Source: Casuarina equisetifolia
Taxonomy: Eukaryota > Streptophyta > Magnoliopsida > Fagales > Casuarinaceae
Direction of reading: 5' to 3'
Length of the DNA stretch: 64,000 bases
Assembly: GCA_028551475.1 (NCBI GenBank)
Contig: CM052356.1
Coordinates: 27,183,884 to 27,247,883 of the forward strand
Shown: in pieces, positions 11,646-22,609 of the stretch
Layout of the letters: each line of letters opens with the position of its first letter
Numbering within the stretch: position 1 is the stretch's first letter
The notes under the pieces: generated by a model
What the model was told of the DNA's origin: nothing
The model's input: only the letters and a program-made list of their open reading frames with translations
Databases searched by the model: none
Position numbers and translations under genes: made by a program

Positions 11646-11849
11646 TGTAAGAAAGTAAAGACCTCGAGGGAGCATAATGAATTTCTTTATTGCTATGTTA
11701 ATTTACAAGTATGCTTACATTACATATATAGGGAGCAAGACCTAAACTAATAAGGAAAGCCAAAATATATACAATAATTACAAGGATATTAAGCCTAAAT
11801 TGTGGGCTTAATATGGTAGCAAGTTTGGTGAGATAGCTGTGCGTTAACA
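11646..11849 (-). repeat. 5' LTR of copia 1
   Basis: 204 bp, same ends as the 4740 copy. It carries the promoter for the minus-strand transcript and is followed outward by the target duplication TTATT. Confidence 0.96.
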
Positions 11850-12399
11850 TTATTGTTGAATATGAGATTGGTTAGTGTGGGCTAGTGCTTGCTATATAGA
11901 ACAGTGATGAGTTGGACTATATTGACAACACATTTTGGTAAATGGCTAAGATCCCTTCTTTACCTCTCACTATGTGCACTATGAGTCTACATTTGTAAAG
12001 ATCATGTTGGTGGGTTAAGAGGTGTTATATTTCTATTTCTATTACTATATCATGTACAGTAACACATTTTTATAAGCATTGTGTACGGTGTTGTGCACAG
12101 TAAAAGTATTTTTATATATGTTATGAATTGATAAAAGATATAGACATATGGATGGATGAAAAACTAGATAGCACTCTTTGTTGGTTACGAACGACCTCTC
12201 CACAATCTTTAGTAAACCAAGCTTTCTCATCAGCCAGTGAAACTAGAGAGAATAAGGGAGTAAATCTGGCTATCATCCTTATTTAGGATGAGTTATCCAA
12301 CATCAAGAATTGATTCAAGATCAGGTATGTTTTATGTGTTAAACTTTGTGATCTAGATGAGAAGCAAGATCTTGGTTTTGAGCTCAGTTTTTCCAACAA
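11850..12399. other. Intergenic, no gene seen
   Basis: AT-rich sequence right of copia 1. It continues the interrupted locus at 4641-4739. No coding frame or repeat border is recognisable. Confidence 0.5.
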
Positions 12400-13240
12400 G
12401 GACCCCGAATGTCCTGCGTCTTAGTCTGAGTCTCACCTGAAGACAAGTCATTTGCGCGAGGCTTGGATCTTAGATCAGGCGTAATGGGTTACTAGGAAGA
12501 CGAGAGACGATTCCTTATGTGTCTTTCTGTTTAAGATGGAAGTCATCTTTTTTGAAGTCAAAATGTCAGTCTCTTCTTTTTTGGCGGTCAACAGCTGAAC
12601 ATGTCAAATTTCCATAAACATACTGTAATATTCCGTCTTGGACAGCAAGCAATCAAAGATTCTTTAATGAGCATCATGCATGAGCCGTGGTCGTTGGGTC
12701 TTCCTGGACTCCTTGTGTGATTGGTTTGTTTGGTCATGTATGCCATCATGCCATGGGAGTCGAATGGGAGGTTTGGGGATTGGTCAGGAGACCTGTGATG
12801 TTTAATGCTGTTTGGACCATGATCCCTTTCCTCTCTCTGTTCCTCTTTTCTTTTTGCCATTCGGTTTGCTTCAATTCCTGAGTCAACTTATGGGTTTCAT
12901 CAACGTTGTCTATGAAGCAATTTCATCCAGTGTTGAGTACCTGCATACGTAGTTGTTTGTTTGTTTCGCGACAATCATTCTACTTCAGTTTCCTTTTTCA
13001 TTGTCCAAACTACGCAGTAATTCAAACTCCTGAAAGTGAATTTATAGATCAGAACAAAGCCTTGTCATTCATGAAGTGGTTGTCATTTTCTGCCAAGTCT
13101 CTCTTCGCATGCTATGCGGACTAAATGGCTCCCACTTTGACCTTATGTTCCGTCCAGCTATAATAATAGCCATGAATGTTACTGTCTCTGGTCTTTCAAG
13201 TCTTATCTTTTTTCAATACTAGACGATTGAAATGGGTCTT
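12400..13240 (-). repeat. RLP 5'-flank copy 1 (RLP body missing)
   Basis: This block shares ordered words with 14170-15010 and 43120-43910: ACAAGTCATTTGCG, a GTTGAGTACCTGCATACGTAGTT-like stretch, and GAATTTATAGATCAGAAC followed by TCATTCATGAAGTGG. In the other two copies this sequence lies upstream (to the right) of an RLP start codon. Here no RLP coding sequence remains to its left. It is most simply an orphaned promoter/flank from the tandem RLP cluster. Confidence 0.7.
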
Positions 13241-13639
13241 AGTTTGCCCGCTTTTATGGTACATTAAGTTGATTTCAACGGTCTAAGGCGCAATTCCAAC
13301 CCTAAGAAATGAAAAGGATATATCCAATATTAAGACAATTCCTAATGTAATATTTACCACAAGGTATTTTTGAAGACATAAACTATCAAGACTGAAGCTT
13401 GAAATAGGAATTTAAGATAAGATGGGGAAAAAAAAAGGGCTCTTGCCAGAGTAGCGAGTTGGCTGCCTTCTAAGCAGGCTTAAAGAAAGCACCAAGGAGG
13501 ACTTGCAAGCTAGTAGCCGGCAACCCCATTGGTGGTGATAGGTTCTGCTGAGCTTTATGAGAGCAGAGCTCAGGCAAATAAGTTAGGTCGCTGCATGCAA
13601 CCAAAACTAACAAACATGTGTAGATATATTTGCTCATGG
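13241..13639. other. Intergenic, no gene seen
   Basis: Spacer between RLP-derived blocks. Nothing recognisable. Confidence 0.5.
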
Positions 13640-14030
13640 GACTAACACGTGACGTAGTGGAATAATCATATTACTTTTGCAATTTCACATTCAAACAAAT
13701 TGTCGTCATATTCTGCAGACAATTGCTTAATTTATTTTAATCACAAGTACACCAAAACAGTATTGGAAAAATAACCAGTACAATGCATAAAAGATAAACA
13801 AAAAAGGAAACACATTGCTTAACATTTCCTTACAATAAATCTTGTCACCAAACTATTTAATTCCATTTTCATGTTTATGATGAAGTTCTCCTTAAACTAC
13901 CACAATGCAGAGCGCTCATTGTCATGGCACCGGCATTGTACAAAATGAGAAGAAGACTGAAGATAAGATGAAGCAGAGAGAATATGAAAAGCAAGCGCAT
14001 GATGAAGAACCAATGAAAAGGCAAACCCAT
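13640..14030 (-). pseudogene. RLP remnant: 3' flank fused to signal-peptide end, LRR body deleted
   Basis: Bases 13640-13870 match the 3' flank of the broken RLP at 39420-39655 (GACGTAGTGGAATAAT, CAATAAATCTTGTCACCAAACTATTTA). From about 13875 the sequence jumps to the first codons of the same kind of RLP. The minus frame starts MGLPFHWFFIMRLLFIFSLLHL at 14030 and ends about 50 residues later. The whole LRR, membrane and tail portion, about 2.9 kb in relatives, is missing. At the break both parents share about two T, consistent with deletion by microhomology. A TATAAATT box (14091-14098, minus) still stands upstream. The remaining open frame encodes only a hydrophobic leader and is unlikely to be functional. 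Confidence 0.85.
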
Positions 14031-14090
14031 ATTGTTTTCCTGAATTTTGTTTGGCACTAATTTGCGTATGGAGGTGAAGATAGAAGCCCT

Positions 14091-14098
14091 AATTTATA
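14091..14098 (-). promoter_or_regulatory. TATA box of the gutted RLP
   Basis: Minus CTATAAATTAGGG lies about 60 bp upstream of the ATG. The same word is at the same distance upstream of the broken RLP (43061-43073). The intact RLP has TATATTAGGG at 20100-20109. Confidence 0.65.
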
Positions 14099-14169
14099 GT
14101 CGCCTGTGGTTAACGTTAAAGCTAGGCACGTGCTTTACTTCATGCAGCTACAACCCTACAAGCTCAGGT

Positions 14170-14583
14170 CATGACACCAAATGTCCATTGTCTTAGTCTG
14201 GGTCCCTAGCATGAAGACAAGTAATTTGCGTGAGAGTTGGGATCTTAGATCAGAAGTAAAGATTACTCGTATACAAGATGACGCCTCCAATTTAATAGAG
14301 TGGTTGGAGAGATGGAGACAATTCGTTACTTGTCTTTCGGTTTAAGATGAAAGTCATCTTTATTGAAGTCTCTTTTTTCTCTTCAGTCACGGACTTTTGT
14401 CCAATTCCTTTTTCATTAATACAAACTAGAGCATACCACACTATGACATGTCCAATTTCCTTTTTCACTGGACCTTCATTTTTCAGAGTCAATATACTCT
14501 ATCACACGGACTCAGAAGAAGGTGAAATCTTAGCACATGGCCCAAACAGTAGCCAAGATTCTTTTCATCTTTTTCGCCTTTCC

Positions 14584-14620
<37 letters not shown>

Positions 14621-15010
14621 CCTCTCTCTTTTTCTTATATTTTGTTCCCCTTTCCCGTTTCTTCTAGTGCCGACATGGAAGGCCATTCTCCGTCCTGACC
14701 CACTAATAATCTCTATCAACGATCTCTATAAAGCAATTTCAACCTGTGTTGAGCACTTGCATACGTAGTTTTTGTTGTTTCTCGTGAATCATTCTACTTA
14801 AATCTACTTTTTCATTGTTCAAACTACGCATTAATAGGAAATCATGAAATGGAATTTATAGATCAGAAGAAAGCCCTGTCATTCATAAAGTGGTTGTCAC
14901 GTTCTAAGTCTTCTCCTTCGCATGCTATGCGGAGTAAATGGCTCCTACTTTGCCCTTTGGTGCCGTTCAGCTATAATAATAGCTATGAATGTTATTGTCT
15001 CTGGTTTTTT
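14170..15010 (-). repeat. RLP 5'-flank copy 2, with (CT)n microsatellite
   Basis: This block matches the flanks at 12400-13240 and 43120-43910 (TCACACGGACTCAGAAGAAGG, AGCACATGGCCCAAACAG, TCGCATGCTATGCGGAG). It contains a (CT) run of about 30 bases near 14588-14619 that is absent from the 43-kb copy. Confidence 0.75.
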
Positions 15011-17030
15011 TCAAGCTTCAAATTTTCTCGCATCATAATTGTATATTTTTATTGAGAACCTTGCATGTGTTTTGACTTTGCTGGAATTTACTTAATGTTC
15101 TTGTTCAGTTTGTTTTTTCTTTTTCTTTCGGAAAGATAGTTCCTACTTTAAGAAAATTAGATAGCACAGGATTTTAGTTAATGCTAACGTAGGCGACATT
15201 GAATTTAATTTTCTGACTTGCACTTTCCATTCATTGTTAAAGATGTATATGAAAGAAGAATAGAAAGGAATTAACTATGTTATTGTGGCAGCATATTTCA
15301 ATCCCAACTCAATGTTTAGTGAAACTTTTTTTTTTAAATACAGAAAATCCATGCTTGAATTTCTACTAAATTTTTCGGTATCTCTCTCTTCTAATGTACA
15401 AAATAAAATGTTCTGTAAATATCATTCTTCCATTTTTGTTGTTGTTGAAAATCTTGCTATGATAATATCCATAGTTGAAATGCTCGTTCTATGGTTATTT
15501 GCGAAATTCAAAGGGAAAGCATAGTGTAGTCAATTAAAAACAAGTGTATTGATGCTTAGAATCTCTAGAAGTTTAAATGTTGAACAACATCATGCTCATA
15601 AGAGTTTAATTTCAATTTTCTATATTTTTTGCTTGATGATCTTTATAATATTCTTCAAATGATGTTTGTGAAAATGAATGGAAAAGACAAAAAAAAAAAA
15701 ACATCCAACTGACTCAAGAGTGTATTTCGAAGTTTCAGAAAAAAAATATGAAAATAAGTGACATTGCTTGATATACTTTTAATTTTCTTTTAAGCTATAA
15801 TATTTGTAGAAGCAAATGTATTATAGGTACGACGGCTGTTCAGGTGGATTGGAATTTTAGGTTGTTTACCAACTATTTGTTGTGATTACTTTTAGTTGTT
15901 TACCTTTTTACTTTTATTTTTTATTTTTAATTATTTTTTAAAGACTTTTTTAATTTTTTTTTAAAAATAGGGATAGTATCTTGACATACTTTATTAATAA
16001 AGACTGGGCTAACAGACTATATCTTGTTGGGATAAAAAGATAGGGTATAAGATTTATCCAAACCTAACATTACATGCCCTTGACAAAAGGAAAAAAAATA
16101 GAAGTTTTCAAGTAGGATCAAACACATTCAATTCCACATTTTATTTGAAACTTGGGTTGTTTGAAGATTATTTTTTGTTTTGGCATGGCCAAACATATTT
16201 ATTAGATTTGCATATGTTAAATATGGATTCAACCAAAGAAAGAGGACGTTGCATGAACAATAGTTATATACAAAACACACATATAAACATATGTTGAACC
16301 AAAAGGATATTTTAAAAGAAAATAAAGTTCTTCACATTTTATCTTTACATCTTTGAGAGTTATTACATGTGTTTGTAGATAACATATAGTTACTGTTTCT
16401 ATTCTTCCTTTTCGTTATCTACACATGCTTCACATTGCATTTTACATAAAATATCTTAACTCTACCACATTGCATATACACCAAAGAGATAACAAAAAAG
16501 GAAGGCACATGTTATGAACAAAAAATAAATAAATAAAAAAGAAAAGTAAATAGAGTAGCAAACATGCATAGATAACCAATTCTTTTGATAACATGTTATC
16601 AAAATCATTTTGTTATTTTTTTACAAAAACATGAGTCATATACTAAAATTTTTTATTAATAAGCAAGGTTGAGTATAATAACCATACCTTATCAAAATCT
16701 TATGTAGGACATAAACCTAACCAATAAATCATAAAGCCAATAAGGGGAAAGGAAACAATAAGCAAGCCTAAGACAAATAAGCTTAGCCCATACATCATAA
16801 AACCCCAAAAGGGGTAAAAGAAATAATAGGCATGTCTTAAACAAAAAAAATGGGCAACATATAAGCTTAACCTAAAAAAAGAAAAGAAGAAGAAAATAAA
16901 AAATAAAAACAAAAGGAAAAGGAAAAAAAAAAAGGTAAGGTAACCATACATTATAAAGCCTAAAGACACTAACAAGGAAGTGAACCAACCTGCTAAAAAT
17001 TCCATGCCTAACAAGAAAAAATCACTTTGT
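15011..17030. other. AT-rich spacer downstream of the intact RLP
   Basis: No gene seen. Bases about 16660-17030 are repeated at 43960-44330 next to the RLP C-terminal fragment, so they form the 3' flank of this RLP subfamily. Open frames here are low-complexity, Phe-rich and without codon structure. Confidence 0.6.
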
Positions 17031-20000
17031 TTAATATCTATGTCCTCTTGCACCTAGTTGCCTTATTTTGAATGTCTTCATCAACCAATCTTGTTTCCTT
17101 ACAAACAAAATGTGTCCTATTATTACTCCAAAAACTAGGCCAAATCCATATCCAATTGCAACTAGTTTCCAACCAAATTCAAAGAGTGATCCAAAGTCTT
17201 GAATTTCTTTTGAGATTGGAGTTGAAGTATTCAACTCAACAGAACTCACACATTTCTTTGTCAATGGTGTCCCACATAATCCTAAATTTCCTTCAAAGGA
17301 GTTGTTTTCAAAAGTATTGAATTGATTCCCTTGTGGTATAGGGCCTGAAAGATTATTATGAGAAACATTAAAGATTTCTAAGAAAGTAAGTTGTGTAAAT
17401 TGTTGTGGAATCTCACCTACCAATTGGTTTTGAGAAAGGTCTAATGCTTCCAACTTGGAAAGGTTTACCATGGATAATGGGATGTGTCCAGTAAGAGAAT
17501 TTTGGGAAAGATTTAACAAATTAAATCCCCTTAAATTTCCAATAGATTTTGGAATCTCACCAACAAATCTATTGCTTGACAAGTCAATGGCAAATAATAC
17601 TTCTTGGACTTTCTCGTATAAAACATTTGTTCCTTTGGTTGTTAATGTCATAGAGAAAGTATAAGTGTGAGGCCCAACAGGAAATTTAGAACCCTTATAT
17701 ACTGTGAATCCTGGGTCTTCATGGATATATGTTAAGGTATCCATATCCTTAAATTTTTTGGCCTTCCAATTTTTAAAAAGTATTGATGGTAACTTTCCTG
17801 TAAAATCATTGTGAGAGATGTCAAGGATTCTCAAGTTTGGGAATTTGAAGTAAGCTTTAGGAGTCCCCACTAAACCATAAAAATTGTTGAAGCGTAAAGT
17901 TAGAACCTCTAAATTGGAAAGATGGCCCAACCAAAATGGAAATGAATCAAGAAATTGATTGTTACTAAGATCAAGGACCTTCAGCATAGTGCAATTGGCT
18001 AATGATCTCGGTAAAGGTCCTTGGAAATTGTTTTGACTAAAAATGATCATCCTCAATTTGCTTCCTCTAGTCCACATTTCTGGAATGCTTTTTTGAAATT
18101 TGTTCATTCGTAGATCAAGTATTGCTAAGGAAGCACTGGAGTTGCCTAAGCATGGAGGAAGTGGACCACTTAAGTTGTTATAAGCCAAATCGAGGGCTTC
18201 AAGAGAACTCATATTGCAAAAGGTTTGCGGTATTTTTCCAGTTAGGAAGTTATTTGAGACAAAAAAATGCAAAATGGAGATTGGTGGAGTGGGAAGTGAT
18301 CCTTGAACCAAATTGGAAATGAGATAAAAAATTTGTAGACTAACCCATGGAAGAAAAATTGGATTATGGCCAAAGTTAGTGAGAAAGTTGTGGGAAAGAT
18401 CAAGAACTTGTAGACTTATTGTGCTTATGTTCCATATCCATTTTGGGACTTGGCCATGAATGTTATTATTGGATAAGTTTAAGTACTCTAGCTTATCTTG
18501 GTTTCTAAGGAAACTTGGAAACTTGCTTAAGTTGCATGAAGACAATCCTAAATCCTGAAATTCTTGAAAAGTTGCATTGGAAGTGGGTTCTTTAATAAGC
18601 AGAGATAGTTTGTTACCAGAAAGATGTAGTGATCTTAAGCTTTCAAGCTTAACAAGCTCATCAAACTCCACTATACCATTTAGATGGTTTTCAGATAAAT
18701 CAAGAAATTCGAGACTCTTGATGTTGAAGACAAAGGTTGAAATTTGGCCATGAAGCTCATTGGTAGAAAGGTCCAAGATACTTAATTGTGTGATATTCAT
18801 AGGCCCAAAAGTAACTAGATTAGTTAATTGATTGTTGCTTAGTTCAAGGATAGTCAATCCACTTTCATTCATAAGCCCAACATGCACTTCACCACTCAAA
18901 AGATTATTATAGAGATGAAGAATACTAAGTTGTGGCAAATTTATAAGGCTAAAGGGGATTGAACCTGTCAATTGATTGGTAGAAATGTCGAGATAGGAGA
19001 GTTGGACAAGGTTTCCAAGTGAAAAAGGGATATTACCAACAAAGGCATTATTTGAAATGTCAAGGTAAGTTAGTTTTGTGAGATTACCAAGTGAAGATGG
19101 TATGGATCCTGAAAAGTTGCAATCCCACATTTGAAATTCAGTTAGTGAGTGAAGATTTCCCATAGAAGTAGGTAGCTTACCTAAGAAACTTGTAGAGAAA
19201 AGGAATAGTCTCTCAAGTGGAGTACTCCATGTAAAGCTAGGTAAATAACCGGTAAGGAGATCATTGAAAGCTATGTCCAAAATTCGTAGATTTGGTAACT
19301 CAAAGATTCCTATTGGAAATTCCCCTAGTAAACCACATTGACGGAGAGAGAGGAATGTTAAAGAAGATAAATTTGTTAAAATATTAGGCATCATGGAATT
19401 AATGCTCACCTCACTCAGATCTAGCTTTTCTAGGTGAGTAAGATTTGCAACTAGGCCTTTTAGGTTGAGTATTTTGAGTTTCAACTCGAGAAATCTAGAA
19501 TGAGAAAAGTCACTATTGTGAGATAGATCAAGGGATGACAAGTGTGACAATTGTGAAATTTCTAATGGAATTTGGCCACAAAAGCTAGATGAAGAGAGAT
19601 TAAGCTCTATTAGTCTAGAAAGATCACGTACCTGGGATGGAATTTGAGAGTAGTTAAAGTCATTGTAAGCAAGATTTAGCTTTTGGAGGTGAACAAGGTG
19701 AAAAAGGCTACTACTAGAGTTTATGGTACCATAGAGACAACTGCCACTAAGGTCAAGGCCAATTATGTGACCTGTGCGCTCATCACACTTCACCCCATCC
19801 CAAGAGCAACAATCACTTCTATTTCTTTCAAGTTTCCACGATGCAACTTTTGGATAAGACCAAGGATCATAAAGAGAGGCAGTACTACTTATGATGAAAC
19901 TTTTCTTGAATTGCAACAAGGCTGACTTCTCGTCATCATGGCATAGGTTTTGAGTGAGAGGATAAGAATGAGGGTGTACAAGATTTGATTTTGAGATTAA

Positions 20001-20045
20001 GAAAAACAAGCACATGACCATCAACAAAGGAAACAATAAACCCAT
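17031..20045 (-). CDS. LRR receptor-like protein (RLP, Cf-9/Cf-2 type)
   Basis: An uninterrupted, intronless 1004-residue protein, the normal length and gene structure for plant RLPs. Order: signal peptide (about 1-24), LRR N-terminal cap with CHDDEKSALLQFK and DCCSWDGVKCDE (about 35-85), then some 30 extracytoplasmic LRRs with LxxLxLxxNxLxGxIP. A non-LRR island lies around residues 755-800 (KGSKFPVGPHTYTFSMTLTTKGT). The last LRRs include AIDLSSNRFVGEIPKSIG and the cap FEGNLGLCGTPL. One membrane helix (about 959-981) carries a GxxxGxxxG pattern, followed by a 23-residue tail without kinase. RLPs of this class sense apoplastic signals at the plasma membrane and work through SOBIR1/BAK1-type kinases; that pairing is family knowledge, helped by the glycine pattern. 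The ligand cannot be told. It is the only intact member in the window. Confidence 0.96.
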   Translation of the reverse strand: MGLLFPLLMVMCLFFLISKSNLVHPHSYPLTQNLCHDDEKSALLQFKKSFIISSTASLYDPWSYPKVASWKLERNRSDCCSWDGVKCDERTGHIIGLDLSGSCLYGTINSSSSLFHLVHLQKLNLAYNDFNYSQIPSQVRDLSRLIELNLSSSSFCGQIPLEISQLSHLSSLDLSHNSDFSHSRFLELKLKILNLKGLVANLTHLEKLDLSEVSINSMMPNILTNLSSLTFLSLRQCGLLGEFPIGIFELPNLRILDIAFNDLLTGYLPSFTWSTPLERLFLFSTSFLGKLPTSMGNLHSLTEFQMWDCNFSGSIPSSLGNLTKLTYLDISNNAFVGNIPFSLGNLVQLSYLDISTNQLTGSIPFSLINLPQLSILHLYNNLLSGEVHVGLMNESGLTILELSNNQLTNLVTFGPMNITQLSILDLSTNELHGQISTFVFNIKSLEFLDLSENHLNGIVEFDELVKLESLRSLHLSGNKLSLLIKEPTSNATFQEFQDLGLSSCNLSKFPSFLRNQDKLEYLNLSNNNIHGQVPKWIWNISTISLQVLDLSHNFLTNFGHNPIFLPWVSLQIFYLISNLVQGSLPTPPISILHFFVSNNFLTGKIPQTFCNMSSLEALDLAYNNLSGPLPPCLGNSSASLAILDLRMNKFQKSIPEMWTRGSKLRMIIFSQNNFQGPLPRSLANCTMLKVLDLSNNQFLDSFPFWLGHLSNLEVLTLRFNNFYGLVGTPKAYFKFPNLRILDISHNDFTGKLPSILFKNWKAKKFKDMDTLTYIHEDPGFTVYKGSKFPVGPHTYTFSMTLTTKGTNVLYEKVQEVLFAIDLSSNRFVGEIPKSIGNLRGFNLLNLSQNSLTGHIPLSMVNLSKLEALDLSQNQLVGEIPQQFTQLTFLEIFNVSHNNLSGPIPQGNQFNTFENNSFEGNLGLCGTPLTKKCVSSVELNTSTPISKEIQDFGSLFEFGWKLVAIGYGFGLVFGVIIGHILFVRKQDWLMKTFKIRQLGARGHRY

Positions 20046-20099
20046 AATGTTCTATCTTTTGTTTGATACTTTTGGATACCATGGAAGTAAAGGTAGGAG

Positions 20100-20109
20100 C
20101 CCTAATATA
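20100..20109 (-). promoter_or_regulatory. TATA-like box of the intact RLP
   Basis: Minus GTATATTAGG lies about 60 bp upstream of the ATG at 20045. The position matches the TATAAATTAGGG of the related RLP pseudogenes. Confidence 0.55.
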
Positions 20110-20152
20110 CAGATCATAAAATAAGCTTGATGCTTAGCGCAAAAGCCAAGTC

Positions 20153-20335
20153 ATCCCACGGTCCAAGTCATTTGAATTAGTCAAGTTATCCCACGGTCCA
20201 AGTCATTTGAATTAGTCAAGTTATCTATCCCACGGTCCAAGTCATTTGAATTAGTCAAGTTATCTATCCCACGGTCCAAGTCATTTGAATTGGTCAAGTC
20301 ATCCCACGGTCCAAGTCATTTGCATTAGTCAAGTC
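20153..20335 (-). repeat. 35/39-bp tandem repeat with W-box cores in the RLP promoter
   Basis: Five units start CCCACGGT at 20155, 20190, 20229, 20268 and 20303. Spacings are 35, 39, 39 and 35 bp, the longer units having an extra TCTA. On the RLP sense strand every unit contains TTGACT or, once, TTGACC (at about 20179-20185, 20214-20220, 20253-20259, 20292-20298 and 20327-20333). TTGAC(C/T) is the W-box bound by WRKY factors. The array lies about 110-290 bp upstream of the RLP start codon. Confidence 0.85.
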
Positions 20336-20446
20336 ACAAGATCGAGACAAGTCATTGCCATGACTGTCAAGGAGTTAATGGTCTAGACTTTCCATGCGTA
20401 TTGTCACCGAAAGGCTACCATTTCAGACATGGATGAGAATATCCAA

Positions 20447-20705
20447 TGCATTTAGTGAGAGGATAAGAATGAGGGTGTACAAGATTTGATTTTGAGATTA
20501 AGAAAAACAAGCACATGACCATGAACAAAGGAAACAATAAACCCATAATGTTCTATCTTTTGTTTGATACTTTCGGATACCATGAAAGTGAAGGTAGGAG
20601 CCTTAATATGCGGATCATAAAAGAAGCTCGATGCTTAGTGCAAAAGCCAAGTCATTTGTTTTAGTCAAGTCATCCCACGGTACAAGTCATTTGCATTAGT
20701 CGAGT
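20447..20705 (-). repeat. Partial duplicate of RLP 5' end (signal-peptide codons plus promoter)
   Basis: This repeats 19952-20190 nearly exactly. It has an ATG at 20546 encoding MGLLFPLFMVMCLFFLISKS through SYPLT, the leader to about 20610, and one or two units of the CCCACGGT/W-box repeat (20650-20705). The coding homology ends at about 20457, so it is a promoter-plus-signal-peptide fragment with no LRR. Confidence 0.85.
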
Positions 20706-20849
20706 CATAGGATAGGAGAAGAGTCATTGCCGTGACTGTCAACCATGCCAAAATTTTCCCGGTTAATGGTCTAGACTTTCCATGCGTATTGTCACAAAAG
20801 GCTATCATTTCAGACATGGATGAGAATATCCATTTCATTTAGTGAGAAA

Positions 20850-21125
20850 ATTGGAAAAATCAAACATGCATGCCCTACAATTGACTAATGTTGTTGCACT
20901 AACTAAACACATTTGTCCCAAATTTTAAACATGGATTGTCTATTCTTTTAGTTAGAAAATCGGAAAAATCAAACAAACATGCCCCACAGTTGACTAACGT
21001 TGCTGCACTGACCAAACTTATTTGTCCCACATTTCGAACATGGATCTCATATTCAATTCTTTGAATTAGAAAATGGGAAAATCAAACATACAAGCCCCTC
21101 GATGACTAATGTTGTTGCACTGGGG
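20850..21125 (+). repeat. Tandem repeat of about 114 bp, 2.5 copies
   Basis: Units begin GAAAAT(T/C/G)GGAAAAATCAAAC near 20851, 20956 and 21070. Each is followed by a CCC(T/C)..TTGACTAA(T/C)GTTG(T/C)TGCACT-like segment. The third copy is truncated. No coding signal. Confidence 0.7.
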
Positions 21126-22609
21126 TCAGTCTCCAGTATGTGTGATAGTTGCTTTCCATGACTGACCTGGGCTTAGAAAAGACCTTTCGACAACCGAGAT
21201 GGCCGTTATTCTAAATACTAGAAACTAGAGAGCAGAAAAAGTGCAACAAAAGGTGAGAGAAACAGAGCAAGTTGAGAACAAAGAGAACAAGTTTAGGACA
21301 AACTTGATGCAGTAGTTGTATTCAAAGCAAGAAAATTAAAATGGATACAAATGGTATATTCCACTAGTGTTATTCACATCAAAGAACAAAATGAAATTAA
21401 TTGAGAGAGTGACTTAGTCTATGTAGCTAGCAGCAGGCGTGTCCACGTCATTGTTACTTGTTTTGTGCTTCATATTAGATTTCTTGCTTCCTACTGTTTG
21501 ATTATAAGACTGAAGTAACAATCCCATCAAAATTCTAGAGCTGATAACCTTTGCAAGATTGTTTTGGTGTATCTTTATCTTCCTTTTCTTCGTATGCAAT
21601 TAATATGATTTGTTTCCTTTTGTGTATCATTATCTTCCCTTTTTTTCATAAACATTATTGAGATCTTATCTCCTTTTATGTGGGTTGACGTGGAGGTATC
21701 CAAGTTTGCTTTATGCGCTGAGCTATTCAATTCGACCCATCGGTGGAAGTGAATCGGTATTTGATACGCGCAAGCATAACCGAGTGGGTATTGGGTCGTT
21801 AAGCTAGATGCACGTCCAAGAGTAAATCAACAAAACGCTTCTTCTTCATAATCTTGTCGAAAAAGAAGTTAACACAAGTGTAATGCTGGCCTCTTCAAGG
21901 GCGACCAAACCTCCAACAATTTCATTAACAAAATGCTTTCCAAAATGCTTTCCGTTCCATACAAACTTCCAGCATATAAAGCCTTCTCATGAACTACCTC
22001 CTGATCACGAGTGGGTACCCCTCTGCTAGTGTTTCCTACTATCGTCAAAAAAACATGCAAAGTATGACGATCCACATTCAGATTTCTCAAATCGGGGAAG
22101 GGTCCTTAACTATTACAAAAAGTAGGGTTTGCTAATATACATCCTAGATCAATGTCCCTAATTCTAGCATATACATCTTAGATTTCCGAATCTTCTCTCT
22201 GGATATGACCTCAACGAAGTTCTGCATTTTTTTGCGCCTATAGTTTAGCCTAAAGCAAGTGTAAGTTCGATAGGAGTCACATATTTCCTATGTGAATAGT
22301 TTCGATTCTTTCGGCTTTATGTATCCTTGCTCATACAAATACTTTCCTTTTTTCCCTTCTACGGTTAATGAGAGCTCGGCTGCTTCTACCTCTACCAGAA
22401 GGAATCTCACGCGTCTATGTGCTACAGATACTACTTGTAGCGATTTACCTTTCCTATCATGTACGGAAGAGGTCATCAACTTGATTGTTGCTTGACTTTA
22501 TATTTGGGCAAAGCACCTTGATTTTATACTTGACATGATCTATTACGATTTAAACTCTTTGCCAGGAAAATGAGCTTGACTTAGTGTTCTCTTGTTGTCA
22601 TTGTGCCAG
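21126..22609. other. Intergenic, no gene assigned
   Basis: Several open frames of 60-75 codons exist but none shows a domain. The stretch from about 22280 has somewhat gene-like composition and lies just upstream of the phosphoesterase exons, so it may be residual intron or exon of that pseudogene. Confidence 0.4.

Larger units (their letters stand above)
4740..11849 (-). mobile_element. Ty1/copia retrotransposon 1, full length with nested solo LTR
   Basis: Two direct 204-bp LTRs (4740-4943 and 11646-11849) start TGTAAG and end TTAACA on the plus strand. The element is flanked by the 5-bp target-site duplication TTATT (4735-4739 and 11850-11854). It reads right to left: primer-binding site, gag, protease, integrase, reverse transcriptase, RNase H, polypurine tract. 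Integrase before reverse transcriptase places it in Ty1/copia. I count six substitutions between the LTRs (about 3%), so the insertion is not very recent. Coding is broken by a solo LTR at 7995-9267, at least two gag frameshifts and one nonsense codon before the RNase H end, so the copy cannot move on its own. Confidence 0.97.

Noticed and set aside
10943-11675. Three overlapping Phe/Ser/Leu-rich frames of 175-210 codons
   Set aside because: They are produced by the pyrimidine-rich strand of the copia 1 leader. No start context, domain or homology, and all three frames are equally open.
14588-14620. (CT)n run as a possible GAGA-type regulatory element
   Set aside because: Simple microsatellite, absent from the other copies of this flank. 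No evidence of function.
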